Source of the DNA: an uncultured Bacilli bacterium
Lineage (GTDB): Bacteria; Bacillota_I; Bacilli_A; RF39; UBA660
Assembly (NCBI GenBank): GCA_934096015.1
Contig: CAKOLD010000004.1
Span: 1-59,047 of the forward strand
Direction of reading: 5' to 3'
Length of the DNA stretch: 59,047 nucleotides
Below, in pieces: positions 34,132 through 43,264 of the stretch; the first letter of the stretch is position 1, and each line of letters begins with the position of its first letter. The notes beneath the pieces were generated by a model. It ran no database searches and was not told where the DNA came from. It worked only from the letters and a program-made list of their open reading frames with translations. A program made the translations under genes and the position numbers.

Positions 34132-36469
34132 TAAAAAAATATTAAAAGCAGGAACAATAACAATTTTATTTTTATTGCTAACATTTTTTTTCTTTAGATA
34201 TACAATTATAATTACTCCAGATGGTACAAGTTATTATTGGTATTTAAGCATTTTAAATAGAGTTAATTCAATGTCTAGTTGGTCAATAACTAGAGGTCCA
34301 ACATTTCCTGTTATATTATATTTAATTACTAAGATTTTTGGAGAAAGTATAGTTGGTTTAAAAATTGGATTTTATATTTTATATTTACTGAATATTTTTT
34401 TATCATATTTAATTGTAAAAGATATATCTCGAAATAATAATAGTAATGGATTTATATGGGTATTATATGTAATATTTATAATGTTTAATATTTTAAGTAT
34501 TGGATATTCTCATACATTATTAACTGAAGCAGTGGCTCCTACAATAATAATTTTAAATACTTTCATAATATATAAGAATATAAAAAAAGAACCAGAAAAT
34601 TATTTAAAAGATATTGCATACATAGTCGCGTACACTGCGTTATTAATAATTACATGGTTTTTAAAACAGCCATATGCACCAGTAATATTCTTTGAAATAA
34701 TATTTTTTGCGGTTTTAAGTATTATAAAGAGACCTACAAAAACAATTATTATAAAAAGAACATCGCTCATAATTATTATGGGAGTTTCACTTTTGACTTC
34801 GATAAAACTATGGAATATATATTTAACAAAAAATGGTGTAAATACTGAAAGTGAGACAAATAATTCTAGTTTTATTTCTAAAGGAATTATGACGGGATTA
34901 TATGGTTATTATTCAGAAGTAGAAGAAGAAAAAAAATGTGATAAAAATTATATACAAAAAGTCAACTTACCAACCAAAGAAAAAGAGACAATTTATAAAT
35001 TAATGAAAGATGATAAGGAATGGTGCAAACATTTAAAGATATTTGAAATTAACAATAGTAATATAGGAGAAGCCACATCAATTATATATTATTCTTCAAA
35101 TATAAAAATAAATAATAGCATAGAATTACTAACAAAAAATGTAATGAATCATCCATACTTAACATTAAAACAATATTATAACAATTATATGGGAATATTA
35201 GATTTGCATGAAGTAAAAGCGTTACCTAACAATTATGGTTATGTTGCACTAAATGATTTTATATGGGAGTATCAATCAGAAAATAAAGCAATTGGACTAC
35301 ACGCTTATCATACTACAAATAATTCATGGTGGGAGTATCCTGGATGGGATAATAAAATAAAAGAGCAAGAAGATATAAAGTATATGAAGAAATTAGCAGA
35401 ATACCAAAAATTAAATGAAAAGGAAGAAAAGTTTTTAGAAAATTGTGGAAATATGTATATAAATGTATACAAGATTGTAGGTATATTGATAGTACCATTA
35501 TTTATATACTCATTTTATAAATTTTTAAAATATAAAGAAAATTTGGTATATTTTTTAAACACAATAATTTTTGGATCAAGTTTTTTACACATCGTATTTC
35601 ATTCTGTTTTTGGAGCAATCATTGATAGGTATGCTTATCCTATCATGACAATATGTATTACAGGAATAATAATATTAATAGCTAATATAAGAAATGAACA
35701 CCAAAACTATTTAGAAAGTTGTAAAAAAATAGAAAATAAAAAAAATGAAAAGGGCAAGGTGCTAATAGTTATTCCTGCATATAACGAATCTGAAAATATT
35801 TTAAAAGTTATAAAAGAAATAAAAAAAGATATAAACTACGCAGATATCCTGGTAATAAATGATTGTTCCACAGATAACACAGAAGAAATTGTAAGATCTC
35901 AAAATGTAAAATGTATAACAAATGTATTTAATATGCGCTATGCAATGGCAATACAAACAGGAATAAAATATGCCTATAATAATAATTATGATTATGTAAT
36001 TCAAATGGATGCTGACGGGCAACACATAGCTAAAGAAGCTGAAAAGTTGTACAAAGAATTATTAAAAAGTAATGCTGACATTATCATAGGATCACGTTAC
36101 TTAAAAAACATGGGATATCCATGTCCAGTATTTAGAAGAATCGGAACAAAATTATTTGAAAAATTAATACAAAGATTTACTAACGAAAAAATTGTAGACC
36201 CATTATCTGGATTCCAGTGCTTAAATAGGAGAGTTATTAAAAGATATGCGAAGATGGGAAATTATCCTGAATTTCCAGATGCCAATTTAATAATTGAAAT
36301 GATTTTAAATGGTTATAAGATTGTAGAAGTTCCAGTAAAAATGAGAATAAGAGAAAATGGAGTATCAATGCATTCTGGTATTATTAAACCAATCAAATAT
36401 ATGATTGAGCAGCTATATACATGTATAGTAATGGTGGTGAAATATACAGGAAAGAAGGTAAAAAAGTGA
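34121..36469 (+). CDS. Membrane protein fused to a DPM1-like GT2 domain
   Basis: The N-terminal half (about residues 1-530) has around ten hydrophobic segments and an outside loop, like GT39/ArnT-type transferases using lipid-linked sugars; an Asp in TPDGTSYYWY after the first helix fits. Residues about 545-782 form a polyprenyl-phosphate GT2: VLIVIPAYNESEN, VINDCSTDN, QMDADGQH (D630, D632), GSRY and DPLSGFQCLNRR. One chain could thus make a polyprenyl-P-sugar and use it outside. The ATG at 34121 follows AGGTGAT; a GTG at 34112 lies in that site. The DUF2304 gene overlaps its stop by 4 nt, a common pairing for DPM1-like enzymes. Confidence 0.85.
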   Translation: MKNNKKILKAGTITILFLLLTFFFFRYTIIITPDGTSYYWYLSILNRVNSMSSWSITRGPTFPVILYLITKIFGESIVGLKIGFYILYLLNIFLSYLIVKDISRNNNSNGFIWVLYVIFIMFNILSIGYSHTLLTEAVAPTIIILNTFIIYKNIKKEPENYLKDIAYIVAYTALLIITWFLKQPYAPVIFFEIIFFAVLSIIKRPTKTIIIKRTSLIIIMGVSLLTSIKLWNIYLTKNGVNTESETNNSSFISKGIMTGLYGYYSEVEEEKKCDKNYIQKVNLPTKEKETIYKLMKDDKEWCKHLKIFEINNSNIGEATSIIYYSSNIKINNSIELLTKNVMNHPYLTLKQYYNNYMGILDLHEVKALPNNYGYVALNDFIWEYQSENKAIGLHAYHTTNNSWWEYPGWDNKIKEQEDIKYMKKLAEYQKLNEKEEKFLENCGNMYINVYKIVGILIVPLFIYSFYKFLKYKENLVYFLNTIIFGSSFLHIVFHSVFGAIIDRYAYPIMTICITGIIILIANIRNEHQNYLESCKKIENKKNEKGKVLIVIPAYNESENILKVIKEIKKDINYADILVINDCSTDNTEEIVRSQNVKCITNVFNMRYAMAIQTGIKYAYNNNYDYVIQMDADGQHIAKEAEKLYKELLKSNADIIIGSRYLKNMGYPCPVFRRIGTKLFEKLIQRFTNEKIVDPLSGFQCLNRRVIKRYAKMGNYPEFPDANLIIEMILNGYKIVEVPVKMRIRENGVSMHSGIIKPIKYMIEQLYTCIVMVVKYTGKKVKK

Positions 36470-36807
36470 AAAACATTTATTTTATATTATTAGCAACTTT
36501 AATTGTTGTATACATAGTTTCATCAATACGTAGTAACAAGTTAAGCATAAAAACTTCTTTTGGTTGGATAGTTGGAGCATTTGCTATGATCTTTTTGGCA
36601 ATTTGGCCTAAATCGCTAGATTGGTTATCTGAAATTATTGGAATAGAATATCCTCCAGCACTATTTCTTACATTATGTGTTATAATTCTATTTATTATAA
36701 ATTTTATTACCAGTAAAAAATTACATGAAGATAGAGAGAAAATAATCGAATTAGCTCAACGCTTAACTTTAATAGAAAATAGCCAAAAAGAAAATGAGGA
36801 GAAATGA
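36466..36807 (+). CDS. DUF2304 membrane protein
   Basis: The 113-aa protein has three membrane helices and a charged C-terminal helix (KKLHEDREKIIELAQRL). DUF2304 proteins often sit beside DPM1-like transferases and may anchor them or help flip their lipid product; the role is not established. The start is a GTG at 36466 that overlaps the previous stop (GTGA), with AAGG upstream. An ATG at 36421 in the same frame has no ribosome binding site. Confidence 0.82.
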   Translation: MKNIYFILLATLIVVYIVSSIRSNKLSIKTSFGWIVGAFAMIFLAIWPKSLDWLSEIIGIEYPPALFLTLCVIILFIINFITSKKLHEDREKIIELAQRLTLIENSQKENEEK

Positions 36808-36810
36808 GAA

Positions 36811-37959
36811 ATGGAAAAAAAATTATGCATATTTACAGGTTTTATATTGCCACATTTAGGTGGTGTAGAAAGATATACCGATAAATTAGTAGATCAATTA
36901 GAAAAAATGGGTTACTTTATTACAATTGTAACAACGAATTTTGATAATGATAAAAATTATTATATAAAACAAGAAAAACATGAAATATATAAACTACCAG
37001 TGTATTCATTATTTAAAAGCAGATATCCATTATTAAAAAAGAATAATATTTATAGAAAAATAATAAAAGAATTAAAAAGTAAAAAATTTAATGGATATAT
37101 ATGCCAGACAAGATTTTATTTAACGTCCCAATTGGGAGCGAAAATATCTTTTCATAATAGAAAAGAACCTATTATTATTGAGCACGGAAGTAGCCATTTT
37201 ACTGTAAATAATAAAGTATTAGATTATTTTGGAGAAAAATATGAACACTATCTAACACACAAATTAAAAAAATATCATCCTCATTTTTATGGTGTCTCAA
37301 ATAGATGTAATGAATGGTTAAAACATTTTAAAATTCAAGCAGATGGAGTATTTTACAATTCAGTTGATTCAAACGTTTATAATAAATATAAAAATACTTA
37401 TTACGACACTAATTCGAGAAACAACATTATAATAAGTTATGTCGGTAGAATAATAAAAGAAAAAGGTATTTTAATGTTATTAGAAGCATTTAGTGAACTT
37501 AATAAAAAATATAATAATATTATCTTATATATAGCAGGAGATGGACCACTTTTAAAAGAATGTCAAGAAAAATATAGTGATTCAAAAATCAAATTTTTAG
37601 GAAAAATAGAGTATGAAGATGTTATGAAATTGTGTTCACAAACTGATATATTCGTCCATCCTTCTATGTATCCAGAAGGTTTACCAACATCAATACTAGA
37701 GGCTGGAATAATGAAAACAGCAATTATTGCTACAGACAGAGGCGGTACGGTTGAGGTAATTAATGATAAAAAATATGGTTTAATAATGGAAGAAAACAAA
37801 GAATCCTTATTGGAAAAACTAGAATTATTATTAAATGATAATGAAAAAATAGAAAAATTAAAAAATAACATTCATAATAGAATAACAAAAGAATTTACAT
37901 GGGAAGTAACTGCCAAAAAATTAGTAAAAGAAATGGAGAAGTTAAATGAAAAAAATTAA
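36811..37959 (+). CDS. Glycosyltransferase family 4
   Basis: A 382-aa GT-B enzyme with the acceptor loop GFILPHLGGVERYTDKL, then IISYVGRIIKEKGILMLLEA, LYIAGDGPLL and the donor site MYPEGLPTSILEAGIMKTAI (E-x7-E). It probably transfers a sugar from a nucleotide donor onto the growing lipid-linked glycan in the cytoplasm. GAGGAG precedes the start. It overlaps the next gene by 14 nt. Confidence 0.92.
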   Translation: MEKKLCIFTGFILPHLGGVERYTDKLVDQLEKMGYFITIVTTNFDNDKNYYIKQEKHEIYKLPVYSLFKSRYPLLKKNNIYRKIIKELKSKKFNGYICQTRFYLTSQLGAKISFHNRKEPIIIEHGSSHFTVNNKVLDYFGEKYEHYLTHKLKKYHPHFYGVSNRCNEWLKHFKIQADGVFYNSVDSNVYNKYKNTYYDTNSRNNIIISYVGRIIKEKGILMLLEAFSELNKKYNNIILYIAGDGPLLKECQEKYSDSKIKFLGKIEYEDVMKLCSQTDIFVHPSMYPEGLPTSILEAGIMKTAIIATDRGGTVEVINDKKYGLIMEENKESLLEKLELLLNDNEKIEKLKNNIHNRITKEFTWEVTAKKLVKEMEKLNEKN

Positions 37960-39007
37960 AGTTTGTATAATAGGTGCAGGTAATATATCAAATACAAGAC
38001 ATATTCCGGCTTTAAAAAAATTACATGACGTGGAGATATATGGAGTTATAAGTAATAGACAAGAAAAAATAGATTTAACTTGTGAAAAGCATAAAATTCC
38101 TAATGGATTGTTAGTTAATAATCCAGAAAATGATATTGAAACCGTAAAAAAATGTGAATGGTTTAAAGATATTGATGCCGTTTGTATAGGCACTCCACCT
38201 CAATATCATCATCCATGGGCAAAAATGGCTTTAATGCTAAATAAAGATGTGTTAGTAGAAAAACCAATGACAATGAATAAAAAAGAAGCTGATGAATTAA
38301 TTCAACTGGCAGAAGAAAAAAATTTAATTTTAAATGTAGTTCATAACTTCCAATATACAGCTGGCATGAAAAAAATAAACAATATAATTAAAAATAAAAC
38401 ATATGGAGAAATAGTTTCTATATTTGAAACACAATTTAGTAATAGAAATAGAAGATTACCAGAGTGGTATAATGAATTGCCATTAGGACTATTTTATGAT
38501 GAAGCGGCACATTTTATTTATCTATTATATAAACATGGTGGAAATTTACAAATAGATAATGTTTATGCGCAATATAACAAAGATAAGAAAGACAAAACAC
38601 CATTATCTTTAGAAGTTAGTGCAACGGCCGGAAAGATACCAGTTCACATGTATTTAAATTTTAATAGCCCAGTTTGTGAATGGTTTTATATTATTAATTT
38701 TGAAAAAAGAATTATTTTGTATGATTTATTTAAAGATATTGTAATCAGTCTACCAAGTGATGGAGAACATTATGCGAAAGAAGTATTGTTAAATGATTTG
38801 AAAAGAAGTTCACAATATTGGGGTGGTTTTATAAAAAATGGCTTTAAAAGATGCTTCGGCGGATTGCTTTATGGACACGAAACAGTCTTAAAAAATTATA
38901 TCGAAGCAGTAAAAACTAGAAAGAGCGATTTGAATTTATCTGCAAATGAAGGGAGAAAAACAATTATTTCAATGAACGAAATTGTCGACCAGGTGAATAA
39001 AAGATGA
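37946..39007 (+). CDS. Gfo/Idh/MocA family NAD(P)-dependent oxidoreductase
   Basis: Residues 1-125 form a Rossmann domain (KVCIIGAGNISNTRHIPAL; DAVCIGTPPQYHHPWAKMAL; VLVEKPMTMNKKEADELI with the catalytic-type EKP Lys). The C-terminal domain includes HNFQYTAGMKK and DEAAHFIYLLYKHGG. Such enzymes oxidise or reduce sugars. In this operon it probably makes or modifies a nucleotide-sugar or a lipid-linked sugar. GGAG lies in the end of the upstream gene. It overlaps the next gene by 4 nt. Confidence 0.9.
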   Translation: MKKIKVCIIGAGNISNTRHIPALKKLHDVEIYGVISNRQEKIDLTCEKHKIPNGLLVNNPENDIETVKKCEWFKDIDAVCIGTPPQYHHPWAKMALMLNKDVLVEKPMTMNKKEADELIQLAEEKNLILNVVHNFQYTAGMKKINNIIKNKTYGEIVSIFETQFSNRNRRLPEWYNELPLGLFYDEAAHFIYLLYKHGGNLQIDNVYAQYNKDKKDKTPLSLEVSATAGKIPVHMYLNFNSPVCEWFYIINFEKRIILYDLFKDIVISLPSDGEHYAKEVLLNDLKRSSQYWGGFIKNGFKRCFGGLLYGHETVLKNYIEAVKTRKSDLNLSANEGRKTIISMNEIVDQVNKR

Positions 39008-39357
39008 ATGTAGTTTATATTGTATTATATGTGATTTTCGCAGTAAGTGGTTCTACTTTAATGAAATATGGTGGTTTGTCACAATGTAAAACGTTATTTA
39101 CAGTACCAATCATAAATATAAACATTTCATTAATATCATTTTTAGGAATTATATTCTATGGACTAAGTTTTGTTTTTTATACAATACTATTAAATAAATT
39201 TGATTTATCATTTATTTCCCCTTTAACAGTGGCATTAGTATATATACTATTAATGATAACAGCTTTTATAGTTTTTAAAGAACCAATAACAACAAATAAA
39301 ATTGTTGGATGTAGCCTAATATTAATAGGAATATTATTTATGTTAAAAGGGAAATAG
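39004..39357 (+). CDS. Small EamA/SMR-type transporter (ArnE/ArnF-like)
   Basis: The 117-aa protein has four membrane helices and the drug/metabolite transporter pattern (AVSGSTLMKYGG at the N-terminus; PLTVALVYILLMITAFIVFKEPI; GCSLILIGILFML). Single-repeat proteins of this kind work as dimers, and ArnE/ArnF flip undecaprenyl-linked aminoarabinose. Beside a DPM1-like enzyme it may flip a lipid-linked sugar used for glycan decoration. It is the last gene of the export operon. Confidence 0.78.
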   Translation: MNVVYIVLYVIFAVSGSTLMKYGGLSQCKTLFTVPIININISLISFLGIIFYGLSFVFYTILLNKFDLSFISPLTVALVYILLMITAFIVFKEPITTNKIVGCSLILIGILFMLKGK

Positions 39358-39528
39358 TAAAAAATTTTAATTGCTATAGAACGCAATTAGTGAAAAAAGT
39401 TGAAAACTATTATGTCACAATATTGCAAAAATTGGATGCATGTCTAGAAAACTAAAAAAACATAACATTGTGATTTAAATGATAAATAAAGCGTAAATTT
39501 TAATCAGTGTACTTAACAATAAAATTTT

Positions 39529-39562
39529 AATAAAAACAGCACTGTAATGTGTTGTTTTTATT
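39529..39562 (+). terminator. Terminator of the tagGH glycan operon
   Basis: AATAAAAACAGCAC (39529-39542) pairs with GTGTTGTTTTTATT (39549-39562) with one G-T pair and a 6-nt loop. It lies 170 nt after the last operon gene. Confidence 0.7.
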
Positions 39563-39593
39563 TATAGTCATGTTATTATGATTTTTTATAGCC

Positions 39594-39607
39594 ACCATAA
39601 TTATGGT
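39594..39607. repeat. 14-bp perfect palindrome
   Basis: ACCATAATTATGGT reads the same on both strands. It is a possible operator upstream of the acyltransferase gene; no binding protein is known. Confidence 0.5.
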
Positions 39608-39827
39608 TGCAATTAAATGGCAAATATGGCTTTTGTTTCAACTATTTTGTATAAAAAACTTTATTAAAAGAAAAATATGTAGAGATAATTATAAATCTGA
39701 CACAAAAATCACTTAACAGCATCATAATAGTGATCACGGAAATAAAGAATTTATATTGCTTTCTGCAAGTAAAAAAATATATAATAATTAAACGAAAAAA
39801 TTAAGATTTGAGAAACAGCACAAAAAA

Positions 39828-39877
39828 TATATAATTATACAATATATATAATTAATAATATATTGTATAATTATATA
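39828..39877 (+). repeat. 20-bp perfect inverted repeat before the acyltransferase
   Basis: The arms 39828-39847 and 39858-39877 are perfect inverted copies around a 10-nt loop. The right arm ends 1 nt before GAAAGG, the ribosome binding site of the acyltransferase gene. Transcribed, it would form a long hairpin directly before that site. Confidence 0.9.
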
Positions 39878-39895
39878 GAAAGGTATAAGAATGTT

Positions 39896-40960
39896 ATGTT
39901 AAAAAGTAGTTATGATCGAATTTTTTATTTAGATCTTCTTAGATTTATATCGTGTTTGGCAGTGATAATGATACACACTTGTGTTAATTACGTTGTTATA
40001 AATATAGGATCTTTAGATTTTTGGATTGGCAATATTTTAGATTCATTATCTAGATTTGGAGTTCCAATTTTTGTTATGATATCCGGAGCAACACTATTGG
40101 ATGAAAATTACTATTACTCAAAAAAAAAGAACAAAAAACATATAAAAAAAATGATAATTTTTTTTCTTTTTTGGTCAATTGTTTATTGTAGCTATTTTCA
40201 AGTGTTTAAACCACTATATCATAATATGCCACTTAATTTTCAAGAAATTATCTCAAAATTAGTTATTGGTAATTTTCATTTGTGGTATGTTCCTATGTTA
40301 TGTGGCTTATATATGATTTTACCATTGTTGAGATTATGGATTAAAAAATGTAATAAAAAATATATAGAATATTTTATTGTTTTATCTTTTATGTTTGTAT
40401 TTTTATTACCACAGCTATCAACTATAGGTTCATATTATTCACCAAATTTTAAATATCTTAATATGATTGTAGAATCTTTAAATATAAAATATATTAGTGG
40501 GTATACTATTTATTTCATACTGGGGTGGTATTTAAGTAATTACGATATCAAAAGAACAAAAACAATATATGTATTGGGAATATCGAGTATATTAATAGAA
40601 ATTATCATGACATATGTTTTGTCAATAAAAAATAATATTCCAACCCAACTATATGATAATATGTCAGTAAATGTTTTATTGCAATCTACAATGATTTTTA
40701 TATATACCAAAAAGCATTATAAGAAAATAGCCGATACAAAATTTTTAAGAAATATAATTTTAAATATTACTAACTATAGCTTAGGTATATATGCACTCCA
40801 CGTATTATATATTGATGTAATCTATGCAATTTTAAGGAAAATCAACATTATAGATTCATATTTTTCTATTCCTTTAGTTTTTATAAGTTCATTGCTATTG
40901 TCTCTAGCAACATCATTTTTTATTGGAAAAATTCATTGTCTTAAAAAATTGGTTTCATAA
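39896..40960 (+). CDS. Acyltransferase 3 family membrane protein (OafA-like)
   Basis: Acyltransferase 3 proteins acetylate or acylate surface polysaccharides across the membrane. The 354-aa protein has about ten hydrophobic segments and the family opening YLDLLRFISCLAVIMIHTCV with the conserved Arg and His, then SRFGVPIFVMISGATLLDE and FHLWYVPMLCGLYMILPLL. The ATG at 39896 (11 nt after GAAAGG) is preferred to an in-frame TTG at 39863 that would lie inside the inverted repeat. It stands alone between terminators, which suggests separately controlled glycan modification. Confidence 0.9.
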   Translation: MLKSSYDRIFYLDLLRFISCLAVIMIHTCVNYVVINIGSLDFWIGNILDSLSRFGVPIFVMISGATLLDENYYYSKKKNKKHIKKMIIFFLFWSIVYCSYFQVFKPLYHNMPLNFQEIISKLVIGNFHLWYVPMLCGLYMILPLLRLWIKKCNKKYIEYFIVLSFMFVFLLPQLSTIGSYYSPNFKYLNMIVESLNIKYISGYTIYFILGWYLSNYDIKRTKTIYVLGISSILIEIIMTYVLSIKNNIPTQLYDNMSVNVLLQSTMIFIYTKKHYKKIADTKFLRNIILNITNYSLGIYALHVLYIDVIYAILRKINIIDSYFSIPLVFISSLLLSLATSFFIGKIHCLKKLVS

Positions 40961-41010
40961 AGTTTACATTAAGCTTGTCTAAGAAGTATAATAATACGAA
41001 GTGGTAAGAA

Positions 41011-41045
41011 AAAAGCATACACCCAAAGTGTATACTTTTATTTTC
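41011..41045 (+). terminator. Terminator of the acyltransferase gene
   Basis: AAAAGCATACAC (41011-41022), loop CCAAA, GTGTATACTTTT (41028-41039) with one mismatch, then T-rich sequence. Confidence 0.75.
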
Positions 41046-41200
41046 ATCAAAAATATATATTGATTTTGTGGTAAGAGTTTATAGCACACATTAATAATAT
41101 TGTAAAAAAATACAGGATTTCATTCTTGGTTGCTCTAAAATAAAAAAATTAAATGAAAGATTTAATTAGATAAATAATGAATGCTAATATGCTTCTTTTA

Positions 41201-41229
41201 TAGACAATAATTTATTATTTTGTTAAAAT
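41201..41229 (+). promoter_or_regulatory. Promoter of the glycosyltransferase-tagA unit
   Basis: TAGACA (41201-41206) and TAAAAT (41224-41229) are 17 nt apart, 18 nt before the start codon at 41248. The rest of the 287-nt gap shows only the terminator above. Confidence 0.55.
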
Positions 41230-41247
41230 TGAAATGGTGATAATTCT

Positions 41248-42519
41248 ATGAAAGAAAAGATTTCTAAATTAAAAAATGTTTACAAAAAATACGGATTTAA
41301 AATATTTTGTAAAAAATTAAAAGCATATATCATTGCTAATTATTTAGATAAAATAAGTTTAAAAGTAATGCTTATGCCAAGTAAATATAAAAAAGTTATA
41401 AACGAAATGTTGGATTCAAATAAATATGATAGAGTTATAATCTGGAGAAGCAGTTTTGGATACAATGTTCCTTTATTTCAAAGACCTCAACATATTGCAA
41501 ATAATCTTTCAAAAAATAAATGCTTAGTTCTTTACGAAGTAACTACAATGACAGATAAAATAAAAACTATTGAAAAATTACAAGATAATTTATATTTAAC
41601 TAATTTTAATAATATTGCTTTAAATAAAATAATTATGAAGGAATTATCTAAACGCAACATACCAAAATACATTCAGTTATATTCAACAGACTGGAAATTA
41701 ACAGTTGAAAATATAGAAAATTATTTAAATAATGGTTTCAAATTTATTTATGAATATATTGATGATATATCACCAGAATTAGCAGGTACAAAAGATATAC
41801 CTAAAAATATAACAGATAAATATCAATATGCGATGAAAAATAAAAATGTTTATGTTGTAGTTACAGCAGAAATGCTAAAACAAGATGTTATAAAACAAAG
41901 AGGAGAAAAAAATTTAATATTCTCATCTAATGGTGTAGATACTTCATTTTTTGAAACATATGATAAAGATTTTAAATTTGAACAAGAGTTTACAAATATT
42001 TTAGCAAATAAAAAGATTAATTTATGTTACTATGGAGCTTTAGCTAAATGGTTTGATTATGATCTAATTAAAGAAATTGCTAAAACTGATAAATATAATA
42101 TTATTCTTTTTGGAATAAAATATGATGAATCATATGACGAAAATATAAAAAATGAAAAAAATATTTATTTTATGGGACCAAGAGATTATAAAATTTTAAA
42201 AAACTATGCAAAGAAAATGGATATTTTATGTGTACCATTTAAAATAAACAACATTACTCGTGCTACAAGTCCTGTAAAATTATTTGAGTATATGGCGTTA
42301 GAAAAACCTATTGTAACAACAGATATGAATGAGTGTAGAAAGTATAAAAGTGTATTAATTGGAAAGAACCACAAAGACTTTTTAAAAAAGTTAGAAGAAG
42401 CAACTAAATTAGAAAAAGATAAAGAATATATTAAATTATTACAAAAAGAAGCTAAAGAAAATGACTGGTCAAACAAAGCTAAAGCAATAATTGAGGAAAT
42501 ATCAAAAAATGAAAAATAA
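41248..42519 (+). CDS. Glycosyltransferase, GT-B fold
   Basis: The 423-aa protein has an N-terminal region with FQRPQHIANNLSKNKCLVLY, a sequence typical of surface-polysaccharide GT4-like enzymes, and a C-terminal donor domain ending in RATSPVKLFEYMALEKPIVT. GGTGAT precedes the ATG. It shares a transcript with tagA, whose start lies inside its end, so it probably acts early on the lipid-linked disaccharide. The sugar is unknown. Confidence 0.85.
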   Translation: MKEKISKLKNVYKKYGFKIFCKKLKAYIIANYLDKISLKVMLMPSKYKKVINEMLDSNKYDRVIIWRSSFGYNVPLFQRPQHIANNLSKNKCLVLYEVTTMTDKIKTIEKLQDNLYLTNFNNIALNKIIMKELSKRNIPKYIQLYSTDWKLTVENIENYLNNGFKFIYEYIDDISPELAGTKDIPKNITDKYQYAMKNKNVYVVVTAEMLKQDVIKQRGEKNLIFSSNGVDTSFFETYDKDFKFEQEFTNILANKKINLCYYGALAKWFDYDLIKEIAKTDKYNIILFGIKYDESYDENIKNEKNIYFMGPRDYKILKNYAKKMDILCVPFKINNITRATSPVKLFEYMALEKPIVTTDMNECRKYKSVLIGKNHKDFLKKLEEATKLEKDKEYIKLLQKEAKENDWSNKAKAIIEEISKNEK

Positions 42520-43231
42520 TATTTATAAAAATTTGTATAAAAAATCTAAAAATAACTTTTATGATTTATTAAAAAAGAATCTGAAAAATGAAAAGAAAAC
42601 TTTTGTAATCACTGCCAATCCAGAAACTTACATGACATCATATAAAGATGATGAAATTTTAAAAATATTAAATAATAAAAATAATTTAGTTGTTCCTGAC
42701 GGAATTGCGATTGTTAAAACAGCAAAGTATTTAGGTATAGACATCAAAGAAAGAATTACTGGAGTAGAAATAGCAGAATTTTTATTAGAAGAAGCAAATA
42801 AAAATAAATATAAGCTATATTTATTTGGAGCTAAAGAAGAGGTATTGAATACATTAGTAGAAGTCATTAAAAATAAATATCCTAATATAAACATAGTTGG
42901 TTTTAAAAATGGATACGTAAATGATAAAGACAAAGTAATGAATGAAATAAAAAAATTAAATCCTGACATAACTTTAATTGCATTAGGAATACCAGCACAG
43001 GAAAAACTAATTAACAAACACATTGAAAAATTTACTAAAGGTATTTTTATTGGAGTTGGAGGCACTTTTGATGTTTTAAGTGGCACCAAAAAAAGAGCAC
43101 CAAAGCTATTTATTAAATTAAATTTAGAATGGTTATATAGAATAGTAACTGAACCAAAAAGAATAAAAAGATTTTATAAATATAATATTAAGTTTTTAAA
43201 ATTAATAAAAAAAGAAAAAAACAACAGTTAA
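42509..43231 (+). CDS. tagA: N-acetylmannosaminyltransferase, WecG/TagA/CpsF family
   Basis: TagA (GT26) adds ManNAc from UDP-ManNAc to undecaprenyl-PP-GlcNAc, completing the linkage disaccharide of wall teichoic acid. Visible motifs are VITANPETYM, VVPDGIAIVKTAKYLG with the catalytic Asp, ERITGVEIAEFLLEEA, ALGIPAQEKLI and GVGGTFDVLSGTKKRAPK. The C-terminal basic helices bind the membrane. The ATG at 42509 follows TGAGGAAA; a TTG at 42491 lies within that site. The protein is 240 aa. It overlaps the upstream glycosyltransferase gene by 11 nt. Confidence 0.92.
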   Translation: MKNNIYKNLYKKSKNNFYDLLKKNLKNEKKTFVITANPETYMTSYKDDEILKILNNKNNLVVPDGIAIVKTAKYLGIDIKERITGVEIAEFLLEEANKNKYKLYLFGAKEEVLNTLVEVIKNKYPNINIVGFKNGYVNDKDKVMNEIKKLNPDITLIALGIPAQEKLINKHIEKFTKGIFIGVGGTFDVLSGTKKRAPKLFIKLNLEWLYRIVTEPKRIKRFYKYNIKFLKLIKKEKNNS

Positions 43232-43251
43232 TGTCGTCTTAACAACGACAT
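43231..43251 (+). repeat. TGTCGTC intergenic hairpin, copy 2
   Basis: ATGTCGT (43231-43237) pairs with ACGACAT (43245-43251) around a 7-nt loop, starting on the last base of the tagA stop codon. No T-tract follows. Confidence 0.75.
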
Positions 43252-43264
43252 AAATATTAAATAA

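Larger units (their letters stand above)
39358..39895. other. 538-nt intergenic region with several hairpins
   Basis: No convincing gene is seen. From left to right it holds a 7-bp hairpin (39368-39389), a terminator (39529-39562), a 14-bp palindrome (39594-39607) and a 20-bp inverted repeat (39828-39877) just before the acyltransferase ribosome binding site. The sequence is extremely AT-rich. Confidence 0.7.

Noticed and set aside
39368..39389. Hairpin TAATTGC/GCAATTA as the operon terminator
   Set aside because: No T-tract follows it; the hairpin at 39529-39562 is a better terminator.
42628..43089. 153-codon minus-strand ORF inside tagA
   Set aside because: It is antisense to a conserved GT26 gene and shows only hydrophobic shadow composition.
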